Of a stretch of 64,000 nucleotides of DNA, positions 22,825 through 33,985 are shown in pieces. Both the position numbers and the translations under genes were made by a program. Origin of the DNA: Paguma larvata (taxonomy: Eukaryota; Chordata; Mammalia; Carnivora; Viverridae); contig CM057824.1 in the NCBI GenBank assembly GCA_030068075.1, positions 129,880,414 to 129,944,413 of the forward strand, in the 5' to 3' direction. The stretch's first letter is position 1, and every line of letters starts with the position of its first letter. The notes beneath the pieces were generated by a model, which had not been told where the DNA came from, ran no database searches, and saw only the letters and a list, made by a program, of their open reading frames with translations.

Positions 22825-23805
22825 ATACTGTATTCTTTTACATTTTTATAAAATTTTATTGTTTAGAGTAGTTTTAGGTTTCCTCAATTTTCCTTAAAAT
22901 TGAGGAAAGTATAGTTCTCTGTCCCAACACATGGATAGCCCTCCCCCTATTATCAACATCACTCACAAAAATGGTATACTTTTACAATGGATGAACCTAC
23001 ATTGACATATCATATCCGTCTGAAGTTCATATCTCCCTTAGGATTTATTCTTGGGTTGTACATTCTATGAGTTTGGACAAAGGTATAATGGCCTATATCT
23101 CTCATTATAACATTATAAAGACTATTTTCACTTCTCTAAAGATTCTCTTGCTCTACATATCCATCTCTCCCTCACCCCTGGCAACTACTGATCTTTTTAT
23201 TCTTTCCATAGTATTGTGTTTTAGAAAATGTCATGTAGCCAGAATCATACAGCATGTAGATTTTCAGATGGACCTCTTTTACTTAATAATATGCAATTGA
23301 AGTTTCCTCCATGTCTTTTCATGGCTTGATAGCTTGATTCTTTTTAACACTGAATACTCTTCCATTGTCTGGATGTACTAGTTTCTTTATCCATTTGCCT
23401 ACTGAAGGATATCTTGATTGCTCCCAAGTGTTGGCAATTATGAATAAAGATGTTAAACATCTGTGTGCAGGTTTTTGTGTGAGCATAGTTTTCATCTCCT
23501 TTGGGTAAATAACCAAGAAGCACAACTGCTTGATCATATACTAAAAGGATATTTAGTTCTGTTAGAAACCACCAAACTGTCTTCCAAAGTGGCCGTAACA
23601 TTTTGCATTTCCTACCAGCAACGAATGAGAGTTTCTGTTGTTTTACCTCTTCAACAGATGTTGTGAGTGGTCCACAATTTGATCATTCTAATAGAGAAAT
23701 ATTTTATCTCATTATGGTTTAAATTTGCATTGCCCTGTATTGGAGCATATTGTAATATGCTTATTTGACATGTTTATATCTTTTTGGTGAGGTTCCTGTT
23801 AAGGT
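22825..23805 (-). repeat. Old L1 3' UTR (minus strand), 3' end of the outer L1 (element A)
   Basis: The plus strand reads as the antisense of an L1MA/MB-type 3' UTR, in consensus order: GATGAACCTACATTGACATATC, TTGTACATTCTATGAGTTTGG, TGTCATGTAGCCAGAATCATACAGCATGTAG, TTCCTCCATGTCTTTTCATGGCTTGATAGC, TTGGCAATTATGAATAAAG, AAACTGTCTTCCAAAGTGGCC and TACCAGCAACGAATGAGAG. I infer it is the 3' part of the same old L1 whose ORF1/ORF2 lie at 27148-30950, later split by a younger L1. The RT body between the two is missing. The minus frames here (23319-23601) are 3' UTR by-products. Confidence 0.8.
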
Positions 23806-23856
23806 TTTGATCAATATTTAGTTTTGTCTTTTAATCTTTAATTTTTATGTTGCAGA

Positions 23857-24040
23857 TTTTTATTTAAATTCCATTTAGTTAACATACAGTGCAATCCTGG
23901 TTTCAGGAATAGAATTCAGTGATTCATCACTTAGATACTACACCAAGTACTCATCACAAGTACCCTCCTAATGCCCATCACCCATCTAGCCCATTGCCTA
24001 CCCACCTCCCTCCATCAACCCTGTTTATTTGTTTCTATAT
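23857..24040 (-). repeat. Carnivore L1 3' UTR end (minus strand), element B
   Basis: Antisense of the carnivore L1 3' end: ATTTTTATTTAAATTCCATTTAGTTAACATACAGTGCAATCC, GAATTCAGTGATTCATCACTTAGATAC, AAGTACTCATCACAAGTACCCTCC, CCCATCACCCATCTAGCCC. The same 3' end occurs in sense at 8725. Beyond 24040 it jumps into ORF2 sequence, so most of RT and the upstream 3' UTR are deleted. Confidence 0.85.
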
Positions 24041-24049
24041 AATTTATTT

Positions 24050-24513
24050 CTGTTTAATCTTAATTATTTCCCTTCTTCTGCTGGCTTTGAGCTTTATTTT
24101 CTGTTCCTTTTCTACCTCTTTTAGGTATAAGGTTAGGTTATGTATTTCAGACCTTTCTTGCTTCTTGAGGTGGACCTGTATTGTAATATAATCGCTCTTC
24201 GGGATGCCTTTGCTGCATCCCAAAGGCTTTGGACTGTCATGTTTTCATTTTCATTTACTTTCATGTACTTTTAAATTTCTTCTTTATTATTCTGGTTAAC
24301 CCAGTCATTCTTCAGTAGGATGTTCTTTAACCTCCATGTATTTGTGGTCTTTCCTAATTTTTTCTTGGGGTCGACATCAAGTTTCATAGTATTGTGTTCT
24401 GAAAATTTGCATGGAATAATCTCAATCTTTTTGTATTCATTGAGGCCTGATTCGTGACCCACTATGTGGTCTATTAAGGAGAACATTTAATGTGCATTTG
24501 AAAAGGATGCATA
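24050..24513 (-). pseudogene. L1 ORF2 endonuclease C-terminus and linker (element B, 3' side)
   Basis: A minus frame at 24271-24486 encodes an L1 ORF2p segment recognisable by SLIDHIVGHES, then IEIIPCKFSEHN, then a conserved TNTWRLKN, the normal end of the apurinic-like endonuclease domain and the start of the linker. DNA similarity continues to about 24050 (WDAAKA-like block near 24200). The segment joins in sense to the EN sequence at 26971-27145, with 2.4 kb of another L1 between them. Nonfunctional. Confidence 0.85.
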
Positions 24514-24539
24514 TTCTGCTTCTTTAGAATTCTTGCCTG

Positions 24540-25285
24540 CATATTTTTCTGATTCAGCACATTGAATATATCCTGGCATTCCTTTCTGGCCTGCTAAGTT
24601 TCTGTGGATAGATCTGCTGCAATCCTGATATGTCTTCCCTGGTTGGTTAAGGACTTTTTTCCCTTGCTGCTTTCATGATTCTTTCCTTGCCTGAGTATTT
24701 TGTGAATTTGACTATAATATTCCTTGCTGATGGTCAACTTTTGTTGAATCTTGTGGGAGTTCTCTGTGCTTGGATTTTGATGTCTGTGTCTTTCCCTAGG
24801 TTAGGAAAGTTTTCCACTATGATTTGCTCACATAACCCTTCTACCCCTTTTTCTCTCTCTTCATCTTCTGAGACCCCTATGATTCTGATGTCGTTCCTTT
24901 TTAATGGGTCACTGACTTCTCTAATTCTTAAATCATGCTTTTTTGCCATAGTCCCCCTCTTTTTTTCTGCTTCATTATTCTCAATAAGTTTGCCCTCTAT
25001 ATTGCTGATTCACTGTTCTGCCTCATGCATCTTTGCTGCCATGGCATTCGTTTGAGATTGCAGCTCAATCAAGCTTATGGCATTTTTTATTTCACCCTGA
25101 CTAGTTTTTACTTCTTTAATCTCCATAGAAAGGGATTCTAATCTATTTTCGACCCCAGCTAGTATTCTAATTATTGTGATTCTAAATTCTGGTTCAGACA
25201 CCTTGCTTGTATCTGTGTTGGTTAAGTCCCTTGCTGTCGTTTCTTCCTGCTCTTTCTTTTGGGGTGAACTCATTTGTTTTGTCAT
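24540..25285 (-). pseudogene. Carnivore L1 ORF1 (ORF1p) pseudogene, minus strand
   Basis: ORF1p is the trimeric RNA-binding chaperone of the L1 RNP. The start at 25285 gives MTKQMSSPQKKEQEE, typical of carnivore L1 ORF1p, followed by a coiled-coil-like heptad region. A stop interrupts at about 25010 (consistent with CGA to TGA decay). A second frame at 24734-24949 continues with AKKHDLRIREVSD, NDIRIIGVSEDEEREKG and IVENFPNLGKDTDIKIQ, the RRM-like domain. The C-terminal domain starts but is cut by the element boundary near 24540. At least one nonsense change and one frame break make it dead. Confidence 0.93.
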
Positions 25286-25349
25286 TTTGAAGGAAGAAAA
25301 GGAACTAATAATGTAAAAAAAATAATAAACACTAAAAAATTAAAAACAA

Positions 25350-25371
25350 TACACACACACACACACACACA
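25350..25371. repeat. (AC)n microsatellite in the L1 5' UTR
   Basis: About 11 AC units, uninterrupted, within the A-rich part of the L1 5' UTR. Confidence 0.9.
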
Positions 25372-26949
25372 AATCAAATAAATGGTGCTAGATCCTAGGT
25401 GTGTTTTGGTCTGGTTATTGAAAGGAGCTTGATAGATTAGAGAAAAAAGGGGAGGGAGGGGAGGAAAAACAAGAATAAAAAAAGGGTAAACGTTTGAAAA
25501 TTTGAGAAAATAGAAACAGTGAAATAAAATAAATTGAAATGATTGAAGTAAAATAGAATTTGAAAAATTTATAAAAAAGTAAATAATTTAGTAGAAAAAA
25601 TAATATATTTTTTGAAAAAATTGAAAATGAAAATAATTTTTTTCTGTTTCTGTATTCAAGAAAAAGAAAAGAAACAATAAAGAAATAAAATTGAATATAT
25701 GTATATTCTCTATACAGATCGACCAGCAAACAGCCTGAAATACGATTGAAATTACATTGTTTTCCCCTAGAAGTCAAACTATGAGGCAGTTTATAGTCTA
25801 TAAACTAAGCAGGCGGAGAGATTTGTGATGTTCCTGAAGAGCAGTTGGGGAGGACTTAGTATAATGACTCTGTTCTCCACTAGATGGCGCTGCTTAGTTT
25901 ACTGGAGTGGATTGTTGTGGTGCCTGTAAGTGTGTATGCGCATGCGCGGGTGGGGTGAAAATGGGGTCACCCAGCTACCCAGTTTCTAGTATCACAACTC
26001 TGTTCTCTCCCTGACCAGCAATCACGCACCTGTCCTTTGTCTCTGGCTTCTGTCCACTCCCCGCATTTACACTGTCTGTGACCAAGCCATCAGGTTGCCA
26101 AGCCACACCTCCGTCCTGAGTTTTATGTCAGATGTGGCTGCATTTCCCAACCCTTTATTTTTGAGGGACTGTGGCTTTGATCCACTCATATCCTCTGAGG
26201 GAGGGTCTCACCAAGCAATGGCTGGGTGTCAGCCACACCCAGGAACGTTCACGGGACCATGCTGCCACCAATGCCCAGAGACTGCGGCTGGGTGTCAGCC
26301 CTCACCAGAAAAAATTCACGCAATCATGTAGCAGCGGCGTTTCAGGGATTATGGAAAATCACAACCCACATCTGGCACCAGGCTTCACCCTTAACGACCT
26401 TGTTCCAGCACCAGCGAATGTGGTTGTTCTCTGGGGTCTGCTGGGACCGAGTGGCTGCACAGCATCTACCAAATTGTCCTTCCAGTAATGGAAATACTTC
26501 TCCCCATGTGGCCCAAGGACCTCTCGGGCCCCACTCTGTTCTTGGGGATTCACTTTTCCCACCGGAGCACTGCCAGGTATTGAGCTGTGGAGTTTCAGAC
26601 TCTGCACTCCCCCTGTTACAGAGTCTTAATGGAATTTAAACCCTCTCTTTTCTCCTTTCTCCTTTTTTAGTTCAGTCCCTGTGGCTGTTTTCACTTTTCC
26701 ACTTTGCTTTTTCCATATTCTCCACCCCGCCCCATCCTCTCTCTTCAAGCAAAACCAGCTCCCTGCCCTCCGCAGCTTCTCTCTCCCCCATTTCACCTCT
26801 CTGTGCTGCATACCTGCTGAGTTCTGTGGTTCAGGTTGTGTAGATTGTTGTGTTAATCCTCAAATCAGTTTCCTAGGTGTGCAGGATGGTTTAGTGTTGG
26901 TCTGGCTGTATTTCATGGAGGCAAGATGGAAAAAAAACTTCCATGCTGT

Positions 26950-26970
26950 TCCACCATCTTGGCTCCCCCC
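26950..26970 (-). promoter_or_regulatory. YY1-like motif at the L1 5' terminus
   Basis: On the minus strand the element begins with a G-run, then AGCCAAGATGGTGGAAC. CAAGATGG is the YY1-core context (plus CCATCTTGG) found at the very start of mammalian L1 5' UTRs, where it directs start-site placement. One CpG of the usual GGCGG is changed to GGTGG. Confidence 0.6.
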
Positions 26971-27145
26971 TATTCTGCTTTAGGAGTAAATGTCCTGAAT
27001 AAATCTATTAAGCCCACCTAGTCAATCATGCCATTCAAAGCCATTGTTTCCTTGTTGATTTTCTGCTTAAATTCTTTATCCATTGCTATATGTGGGATGT
27101 TAAAGTCCCCTACTATTATTGTATAATTATCAATGATAATTGTAC
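26971..27145 (-). pseudogene. L1 ORF2 endonuclease fragment (element B, 5' side)
   Basis: Minus-strand translation shows TIIVGDFNIPHIAMD, QKINKETMALN and LIDLFRTFTPKAE, the central part of L1 endonuclease including the catalytic GDFN motif. A stop interrupts once. The 26971 edge continues exactly, in protein order, at 24513 on the far side of element C. At about 27145 the sequence changes to reverse transcriptase text of the older element A, so element B is 5'-truncated here. Confidence 0.85.
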
Positions 27146-27147
27146 AG

Positions 27148-27220
27148 GTTGGTCAATTTCTTTCCTAAATCTTTGGTTAAATTCGCCAGCGATCCATCTG
27201 AACCTGGTGCTTTCTCTTTT
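27148..27220 (-). pseudogene. L1 ORF2 RT start, left of SINE (element A)
   Basis: Plus text GGTTAAATTCGCCAGCGATCCATCTGAACCTGGTGC is the antisense of the L1 RT fingers region (consensus PGPDGF). It continues on the right side of the SINE at 27454. Confidence 0.7.
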
Positions 27221-27453
27221 ATTTTTTTTTATTTTTATTTTTTTAAATTTTAATGTTTATTTATTTTTGAGAGACATAGAGACAGAGTATGAGCAGGGGA
27301 AGGGCTGAGAGAGAGGGAGACACAGAATCTGAAGCAGGATCCAGGCTCTGAGCTGTCAGCACAGAGTCCGATGTGGGGCTCAAACTCACAGACCCTGAGA
27401 TCATGACCTGAGCCGAAGTCAGCCGCTTAACCAACTGAGCCACCCAGGCGCCC
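27221..27453 (-). mobile_element. Felid CAN SINE in element A, minus strand, 17-bp target duplication
   Basis: T-rich tail 27221-27250, TTTATTTATTTTTGAGAGACATAGAGACAGAG, CCAGGCTCTGAGCTGTCAGC, GGGGCTCAAACTCACAGACC, head complement AACTGAGCCACCCAGGCGCCC. CTGGTGCTTTCTCTTTT occurs at 27204-27220 and 27454-27470. It interrupts the ORF2 RT sequence. Confidence 0.96.
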
Positions 27454-28870
27454 CTGGTGCTTTCTCTTTTAGAAGATTATGAGTAATTGATTCAAATTAA
27501 CAGATATAGACCTATCATATTGTCTGTTTCTTCTTGTATGAGTTTTGGCTAATTGTTTTTCAGGAAATTCATCCATTTCACCCAGATTATCAAATTTGTG
27601 TACATATAGTTTTTCATAGTATTTTTTTATTTTAATGTCCGTAGAATTTTTAGTCATGTCTACTGTTTCACTTCTGAATTCAGTAATTTGTATTTTTTTT
27701 CTTTTATTCCCAGTTGTCCTGAGAGAAGCTGATCAATTTTACTGATCTTTTTCATGAACCAGCTTTTAGTTTCATTAATTTTTTCTCTATTGATTTCCTG
27801 TTTAAAATTCATTGATTTCTGCTTTAATTTTTTTTCAGTTCTGCTCATTTTGGATTTAATTTGCTTTCTCTTTTTCTACTTCCCTAAAGAGGAAACAAAG
27901 ATTATTGATTTCTACTATTTGCATTCAGTGCTATAAATTTCCCTGTAAGTTCTGTCTGTACAGTATTTGACAAATTTTCGTAAGTTGTTTTCATTTTCAT
28001 TTAATTCAAAATGTTCTTAATTTGTCTTCTGATTTCTATTTTGACTTAAATGTTAGAAGTGTATTGTTTAACCTGCATTTATTTTGAGTTTTCAGTTATC
28101 ATTTTGTTATAATTTTCAGTTTAATTCCTCTGTGTTCTGAGAGAAGACATTCTATGACTTGTATTCTTTCAATTTGCTAATGTGAGTTTTATGGCCCAGA
28201 AAGTAGTCTCTCTCGGTGGAATGTTCCTTATGAGCTTGAGAAATATGTGTACTCTGCTATTATTGGATGAAATAGTCTATAGATGTCAGTTATATCCTAT
28301 TAATTTGTGGTAGGTTTGAGTTTAGCTATGTCCTAACTAATTTTCTGCAAGCTGGATCTGTCCATTTCTGAGAGAGGGGTATTGAAGTCTCCAACTGTGA
28401 TAGTGGATGAGCTATCTCTTCTAGAAGTTCTGTTTTTGCTTCATATAGTTTCACTTTCTGTTGTTAGGCATATATGCATTAAGAGTTACTCTGTCTTCTT
28501 AGAGAACTGGCTGCTTTATCATTATGTAATGCCCTTCTTCATCTCTTGCAACTTTCTTTACAGTGTCATCTACTCTGTCTGAAAGTAATATAGCTCCCCT
28601 GGCGTTCTTCTGATTAATGTTAGTATGGCATATTTTTTCCCATCTATTTACTTTAAATCTATATGTTTCTTTTTGTTTAAAGTGGTGTTCTTGTAGACAT
28701 CTATAGTTGGGTCTTGTATTTTTAATCCATTCTGACAATCTCTTTTACTTGGTACATTTACACCATAGACTTCAAAGTGGTTATTGATGTAGTGAAGTTA
28801 ATATCTACCATGTTTTTTACTGTTTTCTATTTGTTTTTCTTATTCTTTATTCCTATTTAGTCTTCTACCC
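27454..28870 (-). pseudogene. Old L1 ORF2 (endonuclease, linker, RT start), element A
   Basis: Minus-strand frames: 28499-28738 encodes an endonuclease segment with WIKNTRPNYRCLQE, GAILLSDRVDD and RDEEGHYIMIK. DNA similarity to the rest of EN continues to about 28050. 27660-27848 encodes the linker with INREKINETKSWFMKKISKID. 27469-27657 encodes the pre-RT segment with IKKYYEKLYVHKFDNL. Stops and frameshifts separate these pieces. The L1 endonuclease nicks target DNA and the RT copies the RNA; neither is intact here. This L1 is clearly older than elements B and C. Confidence 0.88.
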
Positions 28871-29206
28871 TTGTTCTACCTTTCATGGTTTTAATTGAAC
28901 ATTTGTATGATGCCGTTTTAAGCATATCTTTATCCTTTTTATCCTTTTTAGTGGTTTCTCTAGACTGCAAAATATACTTGCAACTAATCCAAACCCCCTT
29001 TCAAATAGCACTTCACCACTTCAGACGAGTACTGTGAATATCTTACAATAACAGAATAATCCTAATTCCTTCCCTAAATCTCTTTAAGTAATTGTTGTCA
29101 TTCATTTAACTTATATTATATTTAACTTATATTCATTTAACTTATACTTAAACATATATATTGCTTATGATATGTGTGTGTATACACACACATATACACA
29201 CACAAT

Positions 29207-29237
<31 letters not shown>

Positions 29238-29440
29238 TCAAATACATTGTTGCATTTTTTGAACAAATTTTACCTGTCAGACCAATTAAGGAAAAGGAAA
29301 AAAGCTTTTATTTTTCTTTCATTTATTTCTTCCTTTCTGCTCTTCCTTTCTTTATATAGATGCAAGTTTCTGACCTATATCATTTTCCTTCTCTCTAAAG
29401 AACCTCTAGCATTTCTTGTCAGTCAGGTCTACTGACAACA
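28871..29440 (-). repeat. Element A between ORF2 and ORF1, with (TG/CA)n insertion
   Basis: Diverged sequence between recognisable ORF2 and ORF1 of element A. It contains an expanded TG/CA microsatellite. The plus frames of 61 and 87 codons here translate the CA repeat (alternating T/H/I/Y residues) and are not genes. Confidence 0.5.
29171..29236. repeat. Compound (TG)n/(CA)n microsatellite
   Basis: ATGTGTGTGTATACACACACATATACACACAC then ATCACATA and a longer run of CA to 29236. The left part is self-complementary (TGTGTGTATACACACA). Confidence 0.9.
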
Positions 29441-30310
29441 GATTTTCTCGATTGTTTTCTAAGACAGTCTGTATTTCTTTTTACTTTTGAAGGACAATTT
29501 CATGAGATACAGAATTCTAGGTTGGGGGAGTTTTCTTTCTTAATCCTTAAAATATTCCATTCCAATCTCGTTGCATGATTTCTAAGATGTTGAGTGTACT
29601 TCTTATCTTTGTTCCTCTAAAGTTAAGGTATTTTCCCTGCTTTGGCTTTTTTTTCTTTCTTTGATTTTTGTAATTTGAGGATAATATATCTAGGTATAAG
29701 GTTTTTTGCCTTGTTTTTTGCTATTTATTTCACTTGTTTTTCTCTGAGATTCCTGGATTGGTGGTTTGATGTCTGATATTAATTTGGGAGAAATTCTCAG
29801 TCATTATTGTTTCAAACATTTCTCTGTTCCTTTTTCTTTCTTCCCCTTCTTATATTCCCATTTTAGGTACATTATGCCTTTTGTTATTGTCCCACGGTTC
29901 TTGGATATTCTCTTCTGCCTTTTTTTTTTCTTTTGGTCTTTGTTGTATTTGTTTTTCGATTTTCAGATATTTTACTGATATTATCTTTAGTTCAGAGATT
30001 ATTTGCTCAGCTAGGTCTCATAAACTAATAAATTCACCAAAGTAATTCTTTATTTCTACTATAGTGGTTTTTATTGCTAATATTTCTTTTTGTTTCCCTC
30101 TTATGATTTTTATCTCTCTGCTTACATTTTCCCATCTGTTTTTTCATGCTGTCTGCTTTCTCCTTTAAACCCTTAACGTATTAATTATAGTTGTTTTAAG
30201 CTCTGTCTTCTTTTTCTTTTAGTATGTCTTATAATTTTTTTCTTGATAGTAGGGCATGATGTACCAGGTAAAAGGAACTGCTATAAATAGGCGTTTAGTA
30301 ATGTGGTGTT
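29441..30310 (-). pseudogene. Old L1 ORF1-region fossil (element A)
   Basis: Plus text is antisense to L1 ORF1: TTTGAGGATAATATATCTAGGTATAAGG, GAGATTCCTGGATTGGTGGTTTGATGTCTG, TTTCAAACATTTCTCTGTTCC, TGTCCCACGGTTCTTGGATATTC, AGTATGTCTTATAATTTTTTTC..GATAGTAGGGCATGATGTACC. All reading frames are broken. Confidence 0.7.
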
Positions 30311-30950
30311 AAAGTATGCTGGTAGAGGAAGCATTGTATAGTCTTCTGACTAGGTCTATGTCTTTTAGTAAGCCGGTATCTCTGGACTATTATCTTCACA
30401 AAAGTTTCCTAGTTTTCTTTTCTCCCCACTTATGCAGGCAGTAGATTGCTAGGGTGGGCTGGAGTTGGGTATTTCCTTTCTGGAGATCACTTAGGATCTG
30501 ATAATACCCCAGAATGTTAGGCTGTGGTTAACTAGTTTCCCCAGAGGGCAGGCCTTGTTAAGAACAGAATGCTTCAGCAATGAGCTTCTGGAGATGAATC
30601 ATGCAATATTGTGTGGTTTACCCTATAACTGGAGCCCCCTACCCTAGAGTTTTTAGCTCTCAGTTGGCCATACTAAACCTCTACCAATCCACCAGTTACA
30701 GCTGAGGCTTTCCTTTCCCAGCACTGCTTCCCACATCAGTTTCTGCTCATGAGTCTCTGCTCTTCTAAGCGACATCTACCTATAGTTGCCTCTGTCTCTG
30801 CATTCTTGAGGGTAGTGATTTCCCGTGTATTCTCTCTGACATATAGATGAAAGGAGAGTGCTGATTTTTCAGTCTGTTCAGTCTATCTACTTTCAGTTAG
30901 GGCAGAGTGAAAACCTTCAAGCTTCTCACATACCAAACTAGAAGCCATAA
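30311..30950 (-). repeat. Probable 5' UTR of element A
   Basis: GC rises over 30420-30900 and the block continues the L1 from its ORF1 side, so I infer the 5' UTR. The boundary near CATACCAAACTAGAAGCC is approximate. No internal motif identifies it independently. Confidence 0.45.
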
Positions 30951-33900
30951 TCCTGATTTTTTCATTTTTAATAAAACATTTGCATATTCTTGCCTCAAAT
31001 AAATATGGCTTTCTCCTAAGGTCACAGTTCCCATTACAGCTTCCTCAAATGAAAATTGTAAAATAATCCACATACAGCATGGAAGATGGCACTACTGTCT
31101 TATATGATTTTATTCCTATTGAAAAAAAAATCTAGCATCTTCTGAGGCTCTTATCTTGCTTCACCAATATTATCTTTCTTCATTTCTTTAAACTTCTGAG
31201 AATCTTAAAGATGTTATCAATTTTGACTCATTCTCCTCTTTGTCCAAAATAACTATACAGTTTTGTCCAGGAGGGGGAAAAACAAAACAAAACAAAACAA
31301 AAAAAAACACTAAGTAAAAGGGAAAATACTCCACCCAGTCAGAACAAGCCATATAGGAAAATATAAAACATAGCTATGCACATACCACAAACATCTGCCT
31401 ACTACCTAGATTCAACATGATTGCTATGAGACACACCTTTCTAGGTCTGGCTTGTAACTTTCCATTTCGTATAATGCTCCGTCCAACATTTCACAATAAT
31501 TCATAATGTGCAGCCATTTCAATGTCCACTTCTACAAGTAGACTTCAGGTATTTTCCAAGGTAAAGTTCCATATTCATTGTAGCACTTATGTATTTCTTA
31601 AAAGTTTTAGTCAATTTAGAGAATATCTAATTTTCAATGCAACTGGTATAAAATTTACAATTAAATTAAACTCTTTAAAGGTATAAAGTCAGCATTTATT
31701 AAAGGAAATACTTATAAATATCTATCATGCGTTTATTTCTTTAGGAAAGAGATAAAACGAGTAACTAATTTAATATAACAAATGCTGCTGACACTTATAA
31801 ATAGCGTTACTATTTCCTGATCAGAAAAAATTACATAAGAATCTGTGTGTAATATCATAGCTAGCCCAAGACAGAACTGTCCTTCTAAGAAAATTTGCAT
31901 TGCTCATACTTGACATAATTATAAAACTCCGCCATATGTTTCTTACATATGCCAAGCATTTCTGAGGAGCAGATAATGCCACTTGCTAGACAATGATGAA
32001 GGAAAAAAAAAGATCTCTGAGGCTCCTGAGCAAGCTTGCCAAAGAACAAGTGATTTTATTATAAAAAAGTACTGCAGTTGAAATTCTTGATTAAAGATAC
32101 AGAGTGACAATGAAAGACAAAATTATATAGCTGGGTGCATGTGATAAATATAATTAAGGCCTGGATTCCACTAAGAAAAGAACGTACAGAATAATTGTGA
32201 GTTAGGTTTATTTGAGTCACTGCTTTTCCCACTTTACTACCTATTTGTTCTGAAATGAAATCAGATGAGAGAAGTAAAATCTCAACTGATGAAAAATGCT
32301 TTCATGCTTTTATACACTGCCAAATCATAACTTTCTATCAAGCCCGTGCGTAGGCAGCGACACTCTTTCTTAGCAGGAATCTGCCACTTGAATACAAAGA
32401 TAAGAAGCACCATGCTGTGACCTGCCAAAAAGAGAACAAAAACAATATAGAAAAAAGGATGAAGAAACAGATTTGTGCGTTAATTACTTTAGTCACTAAA
32501 TAGATCTGAACAATGCATATTTTACATCATCGAACCCAGTTGATTTTGACGTGAGAAGTTAAATGTTATGTAGTTTATAGACTCCAATATTATTAGGGAC
32601 CAAAATTCATGACATATATACTTATAATTGCAAAAAAGTAAGGATAATGTGTATACGTGGATATATATAAGTGCATTTAAACTAACAATTGACATGATAT
32701 GAACTTCATTGAATAATTATCAATTAGGAAAATGTGTACCATTTTTACATCTGGAGGTTTTGCAACTGTGTTAATTTCTGTATATAAAAAGATACAGATA
32801 ATCAAATATTTTATATGTATCTATATATGTATGTAGACATATATATGGCATATGGTGCGGCAATTTGAAAGCGTCCAATATAATTTGAATATCTAAAGAG
32901 TATATATGGATTATTAATTTTTCTAGTAATTAAAACAGTAACTGGTATATATTCAGCACCTACAAATTCGTTACCACTACAGTGGAATACAAGAAAGTTT
33001 AAGATGTATTCCTACCTATAATCTTTACAATATAGTTACGTAGACATGACTAATGTACATAAAATAGTGACGACGAAAGGAATTATATACTGATTCAGGC
33101 AGTCAGAGAGAATTTGAATATATTAAAACCATGCCAGACACTTGGAATTCGCAATTTAAAAAATAGATATAGAATGATATGGGGTATATCACGTTATGAC
33201 TTTAAGAGCTGCTGGAGCTAGGGTCATGTCCTAATTAATATATAGTAGGAACAAGAGCGGGGTAAGAATAAAATCTCTAGTAGAGACAATGGCATTGTTT
33301 TAATTAACAGAATAATTGATATGCTATATCAGCAGTGTATTTACATTTATTTTTATTTAAAGACATCTTATTTAATATATATTGTTGATTCATTAACATT
33401 GAACTCATTTTCTGTTACACAAATAGTTCCAAAGGCTCAGTGCAAAGTACAAAGAAATGTCTTTAATTCAACAAAAAAGTAAAATAATATATTACAGCTT
33501 TGCAGTGTTAGCTGAATTATCTTAAGTGAAAGGAAAACTCACCCTCCGCATTCATGGACAATAAGGATGAGGGTTTGCTAAGCAGATCCATTATCTGGAT
33601 TCCATAAAAGGGGATGAGTGAAGGGGGGAAATGGTAGATAGCAGACAAAGGGTGTGATAGGGATTGATGCAAGGAAACTGGATAAACCAGAGATAATTCC
33701 TATTGTAAGAAATGCCATTTTCAGAAAGTACACATAAAACTACAAAACTGAAATTTAGTGGCTGTCCTTGCTGATACACATATACACAATGTTTCGTTCT
33801 GTAGGTTTGTAAAAACTATTCTTTTTGCGTAACAGGAAAATTAACTAGTATAAATGCTTTATTAAAGTATATAGATTACTTTAAGGTAGAAAAATCAATT

Positions 33901-33985
33901 ATTATGTATACATTATACTAAAATTTTATTTCCTATATGTTTTTTAAAGAATCTTAATTCACCAAAAAAGGGCAAAGCCAACTGA
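30951..33985. other. Unassigned AT-rich sequence
   Basis: No gene or transposon recognised in 3 kb. It contains an AAAAC run at about 31276-31308. Much of this may be unique sequence. Confidence 0.5.
31276..31308. repeat. (AAAAC)n short tandem repeat
   Basis: GGAAAAACAAAACAAAACAAAACAAAAAAAAACAC: about four AAAAC units followed by an A-run. Confidence 0.8.

Larger units (their letters stand above)
25290..26970 (-). promoter_or_regulatory. L1 5' UTR / internal promoter region (decayed)
   Basis: The sequence upstream of the ORF1 start is GC-rich at its distal half (about 25800-26970), with A-rich and (AC)n parts near the start codon (25310-25700). This fits a carnivore L1 5' UTR, which carries the internal pol II promoter. 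Plus-strand frames of up to 137 codons at 26095-26983 are antisense to this UTR and need not be genes. Whether it still has promoter activity is unknown. Confidence 0.75.
24514..26980 (-). mobile_element. Inserted L1 fragment with complete 5' end but no 3' end (element C), 10-bp flanking repeat
   Basis: The inserted segment is 24524-26970, minus strand: a GC-rich 5' UTR starting GGGGGGAGCCAAGATGG at 26970, then ORF1 from 25285 down to about 24540. It stops inside the last part of ORF1, after a block like the conserved QKNMQ.RIL motif. There is no ORF2, no 3' UTR and no clear poly(A). TATTCTGCTT occurs on both sides (24514-24523, 26971-26980), and the flanking sequences are consecutive parts of one L1 endonuclease gene. 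This is unlike the usual 5'-truncated L1 copy. It could be an insertion of a 3'-truncated RNA or a repair product. Confidence 0.75.

Noticed and set aside
25350..25371. Microsatellites considered as a possible tandem-repeat array or CRISPR
   Set aside because: Simple dinucleotide runs without spacers; CRISPR is not expected in a mammalian genome.
26095..26639. Plus-strand frames of 78-137 codons in GC-rich sequence
   Set aside because: They are antisense to the L1 5' UTR (element C). They lack domains, and GC-rich sequence alone lengthens chance frames.
29172..29435. 87-codon plus frame rich in T/H/Y
   Set aside because: It translates a TG/CA microsatellite.
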